NCBI GenBank assembly: GCA_936432065.2
Contig: OW386293.2
Location: 49,363,368 to 49,427,367, forward strand
DNA: 64,000 nucleotides
Source of the DNA: Rutpela maculata
Taxonomy: Eukaryota > Arthropoda > Insecta > Coleoptera > Cerambycidae
Direction: 5' to 3'
Shown here: positions 46,978-56,383 of the stretch, piece after piece
Numbering within the stretch: the stretch's first letter is position 1
Layout of the letters: the number at the start of each line of letters is the position of its first letter
Program-made: the position numbers and the translations under genes
The notes under the pieces: model-generated
Told to the model about the DNA's origin: nothing
What the model saw: the letters and a program-made list of their open reading frames with translations, nothing else
Database searches by the model: none

Positions 46978-49326
46978 TAGTCCAGTACGTGGGGGTTTTT
47001 TGAATGCAAAAGGTGGGGTAGTAGTGATTTTTTAGTATGTAGTTAAGCTTGGGGCCCTAATGAAAAATCCAAGTTTTCGACCTCGAGGCGCATGCGCTCG
47101 AGCCGCCATCTTGGATTTTAGGTACAAAAATTTGGTTTTTTGATAATAACTCAAAAACGGTGGCTTTCACGACAAAAGATGTTCTATACAAAGTTAAAGA
47201 GGACAAAATTTCCTACATTTTTTATTAAAACAATTTTTTTGTAGCACACATATGTTAGGAGTTACAGCTCCGTGAAGTTGCACTATTTGAAAAAAAAATG
47301 CGGAAACTTCATTTTGGCTGAGTTTTATTTTATTATTCTTATTATATATCATTATATTTGTACATAATTATAAAAAAAAACTAAAAGGCACTTGAATATT
47401 ATCATTTAACAGTATTATACTTATCGTAAACAAAGTTAAAGGCGAAAAGTATATCGCATTTTTTTTTTAAATTTAAGAATACTAAATTATGATTTTAGAG
47501 CGTTACAAAAATTAATTTCTGCTACATTTTGGTACGTTTCGATGGTCCGGGTTGGTTATTGTCTGTGTCCTGGTTGTAGTTTTGGTCCGTAGCCTGAAAA
47601 ATGTCGTCATCCTCGTCCTCGCTTTCAATGCGGATTTCAGGCATATTTCCGCAAGATTCTCCGTTCCGGCAGCTGCATGCCCCCCCACCTTTTTGCAGTT
47701 ACAAGATACCGATTTTAATAAGGAATCGGGAGCTGGTTTTTCCGCCATTGTTATGATAGTGAGCCCGTAAGCGTCATGCTTCCAACCCCAGTCTTCAGGA
47801 TTTTTCTCTATGCCTCTCCATTTCTGTACTTGGTGGTACGTCCTAAAGGCGTGGAATTGCGCCGCGTCTTTTGTAGGTGGCAAAGAGGCAAGATTAAATT
47901 TGCTTTTCAGCGTAGATTTGGCGAAGCGTTGGAAACGAATCTCTTCCAAACTCTCTTTATCCATGTTGCCACCATATAAAGCTACGAGAAAGCGTACTCC
48001 GGCCTCGGCAATCTCCTCTGACGTGGCATCTTGTTGGTTGAAAATTTCAATTATTTCATGAACCGCTCTGTTTTTTTCTATCAGCGTACAAAATTTAGTT
48101 TTTCCCTGATCGAATTGGGATGACGTTGTGTCACAACCACTGAAGGCATGCAAGAACAGAATGTGCTTGGTTGCTTCTTCGTATTTGAGGCTACTTGCTG
48201 AATATATCCTCTCAGCAGTTTTTCCTCTTCCAGGTTTACGGAAGTAGATAGAACTTTCGGCTGGTGCTAAGGCTGTCACAAGTACTAAAAGGTGAACATC
48301 TTCCCCGACCACAAAAACAGCATCAAATATTGATTCACTGCATAAAGAAATTTGCAGTGTTGACAATTAGCACATCGGCATCATCTTCAGCTTGTTTAAC
48401 TGTAAATGCAGCCAGCTCAAATTTCTTCTTCAGCCTCGATAGGAGACAAACTTTATTTTTTCATTGGCTAAAAATCGCTCCTGCGAAACTTGCACCACCA
48501 TTGTTTCATCAAAAAGGACATCGGCAGACACGTGTTTTTTTGATCGACGAAGTCTTTCTGCGGTCTTTGTATTTGTATTGCCACCATCAGTTGGATATCC
48601 ATCAAAAACAACAATTGCGTGGGAACCAAAATGCCCTTGCACATATCGAACATATTTGTCACAAATCGCTCCAAACAAATCATTTCGGTGCCACACAACT
48701 TTGTGTAGGAGATATCCCCCATCCACCACATTCTGGTTATCTCCGAATTGAAATTCATCGGAAAGCGGTGTGAATACGGAATATAAAGATGACTTGGTTC
48801 CTTTGCGCATTCCTGCTTCCGAAAAAAGCGACAAAGGAAAGGGGGCCAGCTCGTATTTAAGGAAATCCTTTATCTCGTTTTCGGATTTCTTAGCAATGCA
48901 CATCCTTTGAAACAGCATTAGTGGGTTGAAGCAAATAGTTTCTTCGCCGACTTTAATGCTGCTATTAACTGCTAGTAGTAGGATAACTTTATCTCTTCGT
49001 TATTAACAGCCAAATAACAAAATATAATACTTTTTTTTTCACGGAGCTGTAACTCCTAACATATGTGCGCTACAAAAAAATTGTTTTAACAAAAAATGTA
49101 GGAAATTTTGTCCTCTTTAACATCTTTTGTCGTGAAAGCCACCGTTTTTGAGTTATTATCAAATTTTTGTACTTAAAATCCAAGATGGCGGCTCGAGCGC
49201 ATGCGCCTCGAGGTCGAAAACTTGGATTTTTCATTAGGGCCCCAAGCTTAACAACATACTAAAAAATCACTACTACCCCACCTTTTGCATTCAAACACCC
49301 TTTTTTGATACCCACGTACTGGACTA
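46978..49326. mobile_element. 2349 bp TIR element with TTA duplication and a nuclease-like gene
   Basis: The ends TAGTCCAGTACGTGGG and its inverse are followed inward by about 300 bp arms (GCAAAAGGTGGGGTAGTAGT and GCTCGAGCCGCCATCTTGGA in the left arm, inverted in the right). TTA flanks it directly at 46975-46977 and 49327-49329. The empty site is known from 12040-12075 (CCCTTTATTTAGTG), which confirms the 3 bp duplication. A TTA/TWA duplication is the hallmark of PIF/Harbinger-type movement. The only gene is the disrupted frame at 47512-49000; no DDE transposase is seen. Confidence 0.85.
47512..49000 (-). pseudogene. Uncharacterised PIN/FEN1-like, Cys-ended protein gene, broken
   Basis: Frame 48918-48430 extends upstream without a break to about 48990 (KVGEETICFNPLMLFQRM). 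It shows YELAPFPLSLFSEAGMRKGT, VVDGGYLLHKVVW, VVFDGYP and TKTAERLRR, then FDETMVVQVSQERFLANEKI. In another frame a short piece gives KQAEDDADVLIVNTA. Frame 48366-47512 continues with VVGEDVHLLVLVTALAP, FLHAFSGCDTTSS, FQDKF-like text replaced by QFDQGKTKF, and a tail with SCNCKKVGG and acidic residues. I recall this order (nuclease-like N-terminus with DG and ED acids, then HAFxGCDTTS, then clustered Cys) from uncharacterised insect and cnidarian proteins with a possible PIN/FEN1-like fold. At least two frame breaks, around 48370-48430, and a likely small deletion disable it. Function unknown. Confidence 0.65.
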
Positions 49327-49820
49327 TTAGTGTATGTGCTCGATTTTCTGAAATGTCACAAAATGTCACTTTTGATTCGTTCGTGCCGAGCCGAATTTTC
49401 GAATTTCGCCGTGCAATTTACGATCAGGTTTATCTGGAAGACTTCCTCTTTACATCATCATACGGCCGTCCCAATGGTGTTTTTCGAAAAATATGAACGT
49501 GCCAAAATTGCATGTTTTAGCAATTTTTTCGGCTCAAATGCAAGCCGGCTATAAACTGCCGGTGCCTGCCAGCGAGTATAAAGGTGCCCGCGCCCGCTCG
49601 CTGTTGGCAGAATCATGTATTGTGACGTAATCGACCTCAGCCCAGATGATCGCGGCATATTAAACTTGGAAGGACCATAATTTTTTTATTTATAGAGATA
49701 ATTTAAAAAAAAAATTACAGATGTTTTTTAGATTTTTACGACTATTTATTACGAGAAAATGAGAAAAATGGAAACTTCCTAATTGAATTGAAATGTGACA
49801 TTTCAGGTTGGAAAGTGACA
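49327..49820. repeat. Right half of the fold-back host of the TIR element
   Basis: Continues the host after the TTA duplication. 49345-49540 is a copy of the 45.3 kb / 46.3 kb fold-back arm. 49620-49800 carries TGTATTGTGACGT and GGAAACTTCCTAATTGAA, inverted relatives of text at 46740-46930, so a fold-back of about 0.8-1 kb hosted the insertion. 49790-49850 has a three-fold GGTTGGAAAGT repeat. Confidence 0.6.
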
Positions 49821-49829
49821 TATGCAGGT

Positions 49830-50689
49830 TGGAAAGTAGCTACTTTCTTACCAGTTTTTGGGTTGGCAAGTGAGCATTTGCCAACCTGTGTTCTTTACTT
49901 TTTTACTTTTTCTGGCAATAAATTTTCTGTTGCTCGCTCGGCAATTTCCCTGAGTTTGGGAGGAGTTCATCCCATTTCACTATAGGTATTATTATCCTGA
50001 ATTTTCTATAAATAGAGGTAAGGGACAAACACAGACGACTTTGACATTTATCGTCTGACATAAGAATTTTTTGATCATTGCCTGCTTAATAAAAATATAA
50101 AATGCTATTTAAAAATTTAGTAAACGATTTTTTTGGCTTTTTGTTCTTTAAGGGAACTGATTGTACATAAAATAGTATACTTGGTGGAAAATTTCATTGC
50201 TGTCTCGAGAATTAGTTGACCTCGCCGCTGCGCGCCTCGGTCAACAATCTTATCTCTCGACAACAATGAAACACTTTCCACCTCGGTATGTAATATACTA
50301 TTATTTACCTGCATTGTGGCAACTATAATGACGCTATTGTTTTTGTAAGGAATTAACGTAACCTATAAATGTCGTAACAGCGGCTGCGTACAATAGAGTA
50401 AACATCCTGTTCTCGTGAATCAGAAGACCTTAGTTACGAGGAATTGTCATGTGAAATACTACTTGAAGTTACGATTTTTAATAGGATGCATTTTTATTTA
50501 CACTTAAACAATTTGTCATTTTGATAATATAATGATAATATTATCACGGCAACCAAGTTTCCGTATAAATTAAAATGTATTAGTCGAAGTGTGAAACCCC
50601 CCGAAGTCGACACATGCTATGCTACTCTTAAACATACAAAAACAGATAGTTGATTCGTAAGTAAAAACACCTAACCAAACATATTTTGA
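49830..50689. other. No gene recognised
   Basis: AT-rich. Contains an imperfect inverted stretch at about 50160-50310 (AAATAGTATACTTGGTGGAAA against TCCACCTCGGTATGTAATATA). This is probably another decayed transposon. Confidence 0.3.
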
Positions 50690-51589
50690 GGTCGCCATTT
50701 GATTTGGAATTGCATAGAAGTTTATTTATTGCTGACCCTCCAGATTTAAATTTAAATAATTCAGAAAATATAGATTTTATATTCGATCGCTTTTGGGTCC
50801 ACTTTTCTAGGTGTTTTAATATTTCTCATCCTAAAAGACAAGAAAAAATTAATATAAATCATAAGTCAAAAACCTATAATTTTACGTTTACCCTGGAACT
50901 AATTCTAGGAATCTAGGCAATTGAAAGAATTAAATTGGTATAAGAAATTTTCTACTTCTAATGAAGTCGACAGTCGTTACAAGGAATTTAAAAAACAATA
51001 TGAAAATAAGTAAGTGCTAATAAAAGAGAATTTCATAATAATTTAATACGTAGCGCAGAAAACAAAAGCAAAAAAATGTGGGTACTTGTGAACCTACAAT
51101 TGGACAGGAAACAAATAAAAACAAACAAAATACACCTAAACATAAACAACGAACTCGTCACCAACACAAATATAATGTTAATATGTTTGCTAAATACTTT
51201 GCCACATCAATAAAAGAAATAGCTCACATAAACTTTTCACAAAACACTCTTGATTGCACTATGCAACCTGATGTGGGATATACTATGTTTTTTTACCTCT
51301 TATTAGAACACGAAATCTTAGAAATAATTACGAAATTAAAAAATAAACCTTCAACTGGTTACGATGAAAATGTAAATACGAACTATGTCACTACATAACC
51401 GATATTGCAAATAAATATGTTAGCAATGGGCAGTTCCCTAAGCAGTTAAGTTATCTAAGACAACTCCTGTGTTCACAAAGGGCGATTCTGCTTTACTTGA
51501 AAATTATAGAGTCATTGTAACGCTCAGTCCTTTCGCTAAAATTCTTGAAAAATCTGTCCATATTCGGCTAGTCGATTACCTTAATAAAA

Positions 51590-52264
51590 ACCGTTGCCCA
51601 AGGAATCACTACTTCCACATCCAGATTCTCTACTCAAGTTACTCACAACGAAAATGTGTATGTATGTGGAAATAATTGTTCATGGAATTCTAATAATATA
51701 ATATTTGAAATCCTCTACCCCAAAAACCCATAAAACGATACCCCACATCGGTAGTGGGATGGGGATGGTGATGGGGGGGGTGGTAGTGGGGGTAGATGAA
51801 GTAAAAAAATATTTTGAGGTTTCTGCTTCTTGTACATACACTAAATCACAATTTTTTTTCATCCCCTTTAAAAAGGGGGTGGGGGTGTTAATGGGGATGG
51901 CTAATGCCAAAAATTTTTTGAGACCTTAGCTTCTCTTGTATATACTAAATACTAATTTTATAGACTCTTATCTGCTTGATTTACCCATTTACCCAAAATT
52001 TACCCCAATTTACCCCCAACCCTTCGACGGAACAAGATGAAAATATAATCTAGTTCCAGATCTCGTCAAAGTACATATGTGTTCCAGAGTAAACGTGCGC
52101 ACAAAAAAAAGTTACAGACAGACCGACAGACAGACCGGCGGACAGAAAATTTGTTTTCGCTCAAACTTAAAATCTCGACGTTTCGTGACATTTTAAGCCT
52201 ATTTGAACAATAAAAATTTTAAAAAATTTTTTTGTCGTTACTATACTTCCACTGGATGTGGAAG
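51590..52264. mobile_element. 675 bp repeat element, copy A
   Basis: Starts ACCGTTGCCCAAGGAATCAC and ends CTGGATGTGGAAG. TAAAA lies on both sides (51585-51589 and 52265-52269). Removing it restores the LINE reading frame from LNKN to HLLTSCQHEFREG. CTACTTCCACATCCAG at the left and its inverse at the right act as subterminal inverted repeats. The interior has a G-rich stretch and repeated ACAGACAGACCG words. Confidence 0.85.
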
Positions 52265-52523
52265 TAAAATCATTTATTAACTAGCTGTCAACATGAGTTC
52301 CGTGAGGGATTTTCAACTGACACAGCCACAGCTGAACTTACGCAACATATAATTAACATGCTAGATACTGGAAATATGGTGTGGGAGTCTTTTTCGACTT
52401 ATCTCGAGCATTTGACACTATTAATCCTCTTTTCTGTCCCAAAAACTGAACTGTATGGGAATCCGTGGGTCAATTAATGATTGAATTATCTCCTACGTAA
52501 CACATAGAAATTTAGTAGTAAAA

Positions 52524-53199
52524 ACCGCTGCCCAAGGAATCACTACTTCCCCATCCGGATTTTCTATCCAAGTCACACAACGAAAAAATTTTGTATCTGG
52601 AAATAATTGTTTATGGAACTTTAATAATATAATATTTGAAATCCTCTACCCCAAAAACCCATAAAACGATACCCCACATCGGTAGTGGGGTGGGGGTGGT
52701 GACAGGGGGTGGGAGTGGGGGTAGATAAAGTAAAAAAATATTTTGAGGTTTCTGGTTCTTGTACATACACTAAATCACATTTTTTTTCATCCCCTTTAAT
52801 AATGGGGTGGGGGTGGCTAATACCAAAATTTTTTTTGAGACCTTAGCTTCTCTTGTCTATACTAAATATCAATTTTATGAACCCTTGCCTGGTTGATTTA
52901 CCTATTTACTCCAAATTTATCCCAATTTACCACCCATCCCTTTGACGGAACAGGATGAAAATGTAATCTAGTTCTAGATCTCGTTAAAGTACATATGTGT
53001 ACCAAATTTCAAGTCAATATCTCAAACGGTTCCAGAGTAAACGTGCGCACAAAAAAAGTTACAGACCGACAGACAGACAGAAAATTTTTTTTCGCTCAAA
53101 CTTGAAATCTCGACGTTTCATGACATTCTAAGCCTATTTGAACAATAAAAATTTTTAAAAAATTTTTTGTCGTTACTATACTTCCACTGGATGTGGAAG
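52524..53199. mobile_element. 676 bp repeat element, copy B
   Basis: About 90% similar to copy A along its whole length and in the same orientation. TAAAA flanks it on both sides (52519-52523, 53200-53204). Again it lies in the LINE RT region, between NLVVK and the FGMPQGS block. Confidence 0.85.
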
Positions 53200-54270
53200 T
53201 AAAATTTAAGATTTCTACTCAGACCAATTTGATGTTGAGTTTGGTATGCCCCAGGGAAGCGTATTAGGACCGTTGTTGTTTCTGCTGTACATAAATGATC
53301 TGCCATTCTATATAAAGGAGGGGAGATTGTTTATGTACGCTGATGACAAAACAATAATAATATCTGCAAAAACCAGAGACGAGGTTAACATTCTAACAAC
53401 TAGGATATTTACATCTTTCACATAGTGGTGTGCAAGAAATCACCTAATTATTAACATGGGTAAAGCATTGAATTTACTAATCCCTACAGAAAGCAAGCTT
53501 TGAATCGGAATTTTAATATAAATAACATTAGTTTAACTTCTAGTACACAAAATTTCTAGGTATCCCATTAGACAGTTCACTAGGCTGGGGTAACTAAATT
53601 GACTCCGTCTGTGCTTATTTGCTTTAACTACTTTAAAAAAGTCTCTTGACGAGAAATCTTTTATGAATTTCTATTATGTTACGGTGTATTCATTGATCTC
53701 CTATAATATTGTATGATGGTGACAAGCTGCGGACGTGCTTCGGGTCTTTATTCTACAAAAAAGAATAATTCGTCTCATATTTGGTTGATCCTATAATGAG
53801 ACATGCAGGAATACATTTAAATTTAAAAAAAGCCTAACTCTTACGGGAATATATATTTTTAAATTATTACAGAATTCCTATAAAAAATCTCCATTCCTAT
53901 ACAACGCCCAAAAAAGGACAACACACATATTGATAGTTTTAAGCACACATTCTATAAGAAATGTACGGATTACGCGGGACCAAATTAGTTCAACATGTTA
54001 CCTGGAAAAGTTAGAAATGTATGGCCCTTTGCTTAGATTTAAAAACCGGTTAAAATCCTTATTGTTAGAAAACTGCTTCTACAATTTAAATGAATGTGAA
54101 TTGTATCTTACTCAAAGTAATACGCAGGAATTAATAATTTTCAAACCTTGCCTAATTATATTTTAGGTATGATCTATTTTTGTTTCTCGTTTGTATAACT
54201 ATTTTGAATTTTTAATAAATGTGCCCATTTGATGAATACCTAATTGTATATTACCATATTTTTTGGACAT

Positions 54271-54508
54271 CATTATGTACGTGACTTAGTGGCACACAAT
54301 TATAAAGTTACTAAGTCAGCACTTCCCGGCTGACTTGATAACCACGTTTATCGTTTATTATAATATTCATTTTCTATTCAGTTGTATCATAACTGTTGTA
54401 CATTACACATGTATGAAGCCATTTTATGTGTAGTGAATTAATAAATCCTGTTCAAAAAGTTAATTTTACTTTTTTAAAAAGTAGTTTCTCCTCCTAAGAA
54501 CTATTATT
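54271..54508 (+). repeat. Errantivirus 5' LTR
   Basis: Begins CATTATGTACGTGACTTAGT and ends CTCCTAAGAACTATTATT. Contains an AATAAA signal (about 54440). As in other errantiviruses it would hold promoter and polyadenylation signals. Confidence 0.95.
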
Positions 54509-54521
54509 GGCGCAGTCGTAC
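54508..54521 (+). promoter_or_regulatory. Primer binding site
   Basis: TGGCGCAGTCG directly after the LTR is the form used by many errantiviruses for tRNA priming (a TGGCGCAGTCGG-type site, usually assigned to tRNA-Ser). The match is short and recalled. Confidence 0.7.
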
Positions 54522-54765
54522 AGATTAAGTCCGTCGGTTCGTGCATCGTGCAGAAATCGACGTGAAATTTCGATTTCTTTAGACTTAAAAGAACTTTACG
54601 TGTCGGACAGTGCATTGTGCAAATTTTCCATCAAGGAAAAACGACATAAAGACCTATTGCAAGTTGAATTGAGTAGATTTGCAAGGAGTGAAAGTGCGAA
54701 AGGATTATTAGCGAACCCCACAGCAGCGATCAACTCCAAAGGATAAGACGAAACCCACTATCAAA

Positions 54766-54771
54766 GTAAGT
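54766..54771 (+). promoter_or_regulatory. Candidate env splice donor in the leader
   Basis: AAA|GTAAGT is a strong donor consensus in the untranslated leader, 260 bases after the LTR. It pairs logically with the acceptor directly before the env ATG. No transcript evidence is available here. The leader 54509-55093 otherwise holds a 79-residue chance frame only. Confidence 0.6.
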
Positions 54772-55093
54772 CGAGTTTATTCCTTTGTTTCCTACTCCTC
54801 AAATTTGTATTATACAGATCTGAGTCGAAACTAGTTGTAAGAAAGTTAATTTTGTTTTAATAATTTTAAATTGCCTATTGCACTACCATACAGAATACGT
54901 ATATTTTTAATAATTTCGTAATAACATTTTGATTTATATTTGCGCTTTGCTAATAGAGAAAATCAGATTCCAACCGCACCACGTTAGAATATAAAGTGCT
55001 ATATTGCCTATAATATTTTGTCGTATTTAACTAGTAGGTTGCAAAATACTTATAATTAAAAAACTTCAAAAATTATTATAATTATCTAATTTT

Positions 55094-56383
55094 ATGAGCG
55101 ACATCGACGAACTAAATAATTCATTTAACTCATTAAGTGTAAATAATTTAAATACTGCTCAAACAACAACAATGCCAGAAATAAATCCTAGCATTTTCAA
55201 ATTATATGCCGATTCCATTCAAACATATGATGGATCCGAAATCGAACTAGAGCCTTTTATTAATGCTGTAGACGAGTTCTACGAACTTTACCATACCAAT
55301 GATGTCGCCCTAAATAAAGTTGTCGAACGAGTTATTTTCGGAAAACTTAAGAACCGCGCTCGTATGATGCTAGGTTCCAGAGTAGAGCTAAATACATGGC
55401 CGTTAATTAAACCATTTTTGAGACAAAGCTTTGGAGATAATAGGTCAATAGACGTTCTTGAACAACAACTTTTTACTATGGCTCTAATGAAAAATGAAAA
55501 TCCGTTAGAATTTTCTAGACGAAATTCAATACCAATTACAGAAATCACGGAAGAACAAAAGAAAATTTATGTTAAACAATACGAGTCACAAAGTTTAAAA
55601 GTTTTTCTTAGAAACTTAACCATTAGAGACTGTGATTTCATTAGATCGAGAAATCCAACGAAGCTAGAAGAGGCCATTAATCTTTTTATAGAAAACGAGA
55701 ATTTTACGCAGTCACAACATCAAGCCCAAAACGTGTCAAAAAGTATTGCACCACAACCAGGACCAAGTTTTAATCCGTCATTTAACTTTAACGCAAATAA
55801 ATCTTTCAATAAAATACCACCCTTTTTCCAAAAACAGAACCATCAACCACAAAATGTGTTTGTGCCTCAATACCAAAGCCAAAATTATTTCCAAAAACCG
55901 AATTTTCCAAGTCAACCAATACCCGTTCAACCCCGAGTAATAAAACAACATTTTCCAACAAATGCACAAACATTCGAACAACAACGAAATGTAAATGTGT
56001 TTAAACCAAACCCTCAAAGACAAAATTTTAGCCAACCACAACCAATGTCCATTCAGACTAGACAATCATTTACGAATAATAATCAAAATTTCGCGCAACC
56101 TAGGCTTACCCCAAATCAAGTGAGACAACAGTTCCCTTGGGTTAAACAAACCCCTGTACCAAAGTACGCTGTACAGGAACTGAATGCCATAAGCGACGAA
56201 CCGGAAGTTGTTTATGATGAATCGCAAAACTATCAGCTAACTGACGAAACATCTTTTAACCCTGAAAATAATATGATAAATCCCTTAGAACACGAATATT
56301 ACGTAGAGCAGCAGGCGAATTACCAACAAGACATTGAAAATGAAAATTTTCAACAGGACGACCAGACAGACAGTCAGAGATAA
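55094..56383 (+). CDS. gag: Errantivirus gag polyprotein
   Basis: A 429-residue frame without interruption. The N-terminal half (residues about 30-200) is a capsid-like helical region; the C-terminal half is rich in Gln, Asn, Pro and Phe (many QNF, QPQ and PNF runs). There is no CCHC zinc knuckle, which is usual in errantivirus gag. The ATG is the first in frame after the leader. Near its end the slippery heptamer AAATTTT (56344-56350) provides a -1 exit into pol. Gag forms the particle core that packages the RNA. Confidence 0.9.
   Translation: MSDIDELNNSFNSLSVNNLNTAQTTTMPEINPSIFKLYADSIQTYDGSEIELEPFINAVDEFYELYHTNDVALNKVVERVIFGKLKNRARMMLGSRVELNTWPLIKPFLRQSFGDNRSIDVLEQQLFTMALMKNENPLEFSRRNSIPITEITEEQKKIYVKQYESQSLKVFLRNLTIRDCDFIRSRNPTKLEEAINLFIENENFTQSQHQAQNVSKSIAPQPGPSFNPSFNFNANKSFNKIPPFFQKQNHQPQNVFVPQYQSQNYFQKPNFPSQPIPVQPRVIKQHFPTNAQTFEQQRNVNVFKPNPQRQNFSQPQPMSIQTRQSFTNNNQNFAQPRLTPNQVRQQFPWVKQTPVPKYAVQELNAISDEPEVVYDESQNYQLTDETSFNPENNMINPLEHEYYVEQQANYQQDIENENFQQDDQTDSQR
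56344..56350 (+). promoter_or_regulatory. Gag-pol -1 frameshift site (A AAU UUU)
   Basis: In the gag phase the bases read gA AAT TTT, an XXXYYYZ heptamer. The -1 frame is closed by TGA at 56341-56343 and open from 56344 onward into the protease, so the window for a shift starts exactly here and ends at the gag stop 56383. A downstream stimulatory structure was not tested. Confidence 0.75.

Larger units (their letters stand above)
50690..54266 (+). pseudogene. Jockey/CR1-group LINE ORF2 relic
   Basis: The pre-RT and RT regions are present in pieces: 50686-51060 (linker before RT), 51078-51398 and 51469-51590 (STGYDE, FTKGDSALLENYRVI, LSPFAKILEKSVHIRLVDYL). Beyond the first insert comes EFREGFSTDTATAELTQHI (52295), then, beyond the second insert, FGMPQGSVLGPLLFLLYIND (53238) and FMYADDKTIIISA (53330). 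The C-terminal tail (PLLRFKNRLKSLLLENCFY) is at 54030-54080. The order and motifs are those of Jockey/CR1-type LINEs. Many frameshifts are present. It is interrupted by two 675 bp elements and, in its 3' UTR, by the errantivirus; the UTR resumes at 62079. Confidence 0.8.

Noticed and set aside
47552..48773. Plus-strand frames opposite the nuclease-like gene
   Set aside because: Shadows of the minus-strand coding sequence, which has the recognisable motifs.
54507..54746. Leader frame of the errantivirus as a gene
   Set aside because: Starts without ATG inside the primer-site region and ends before the splice donor; no conservation can be shown.
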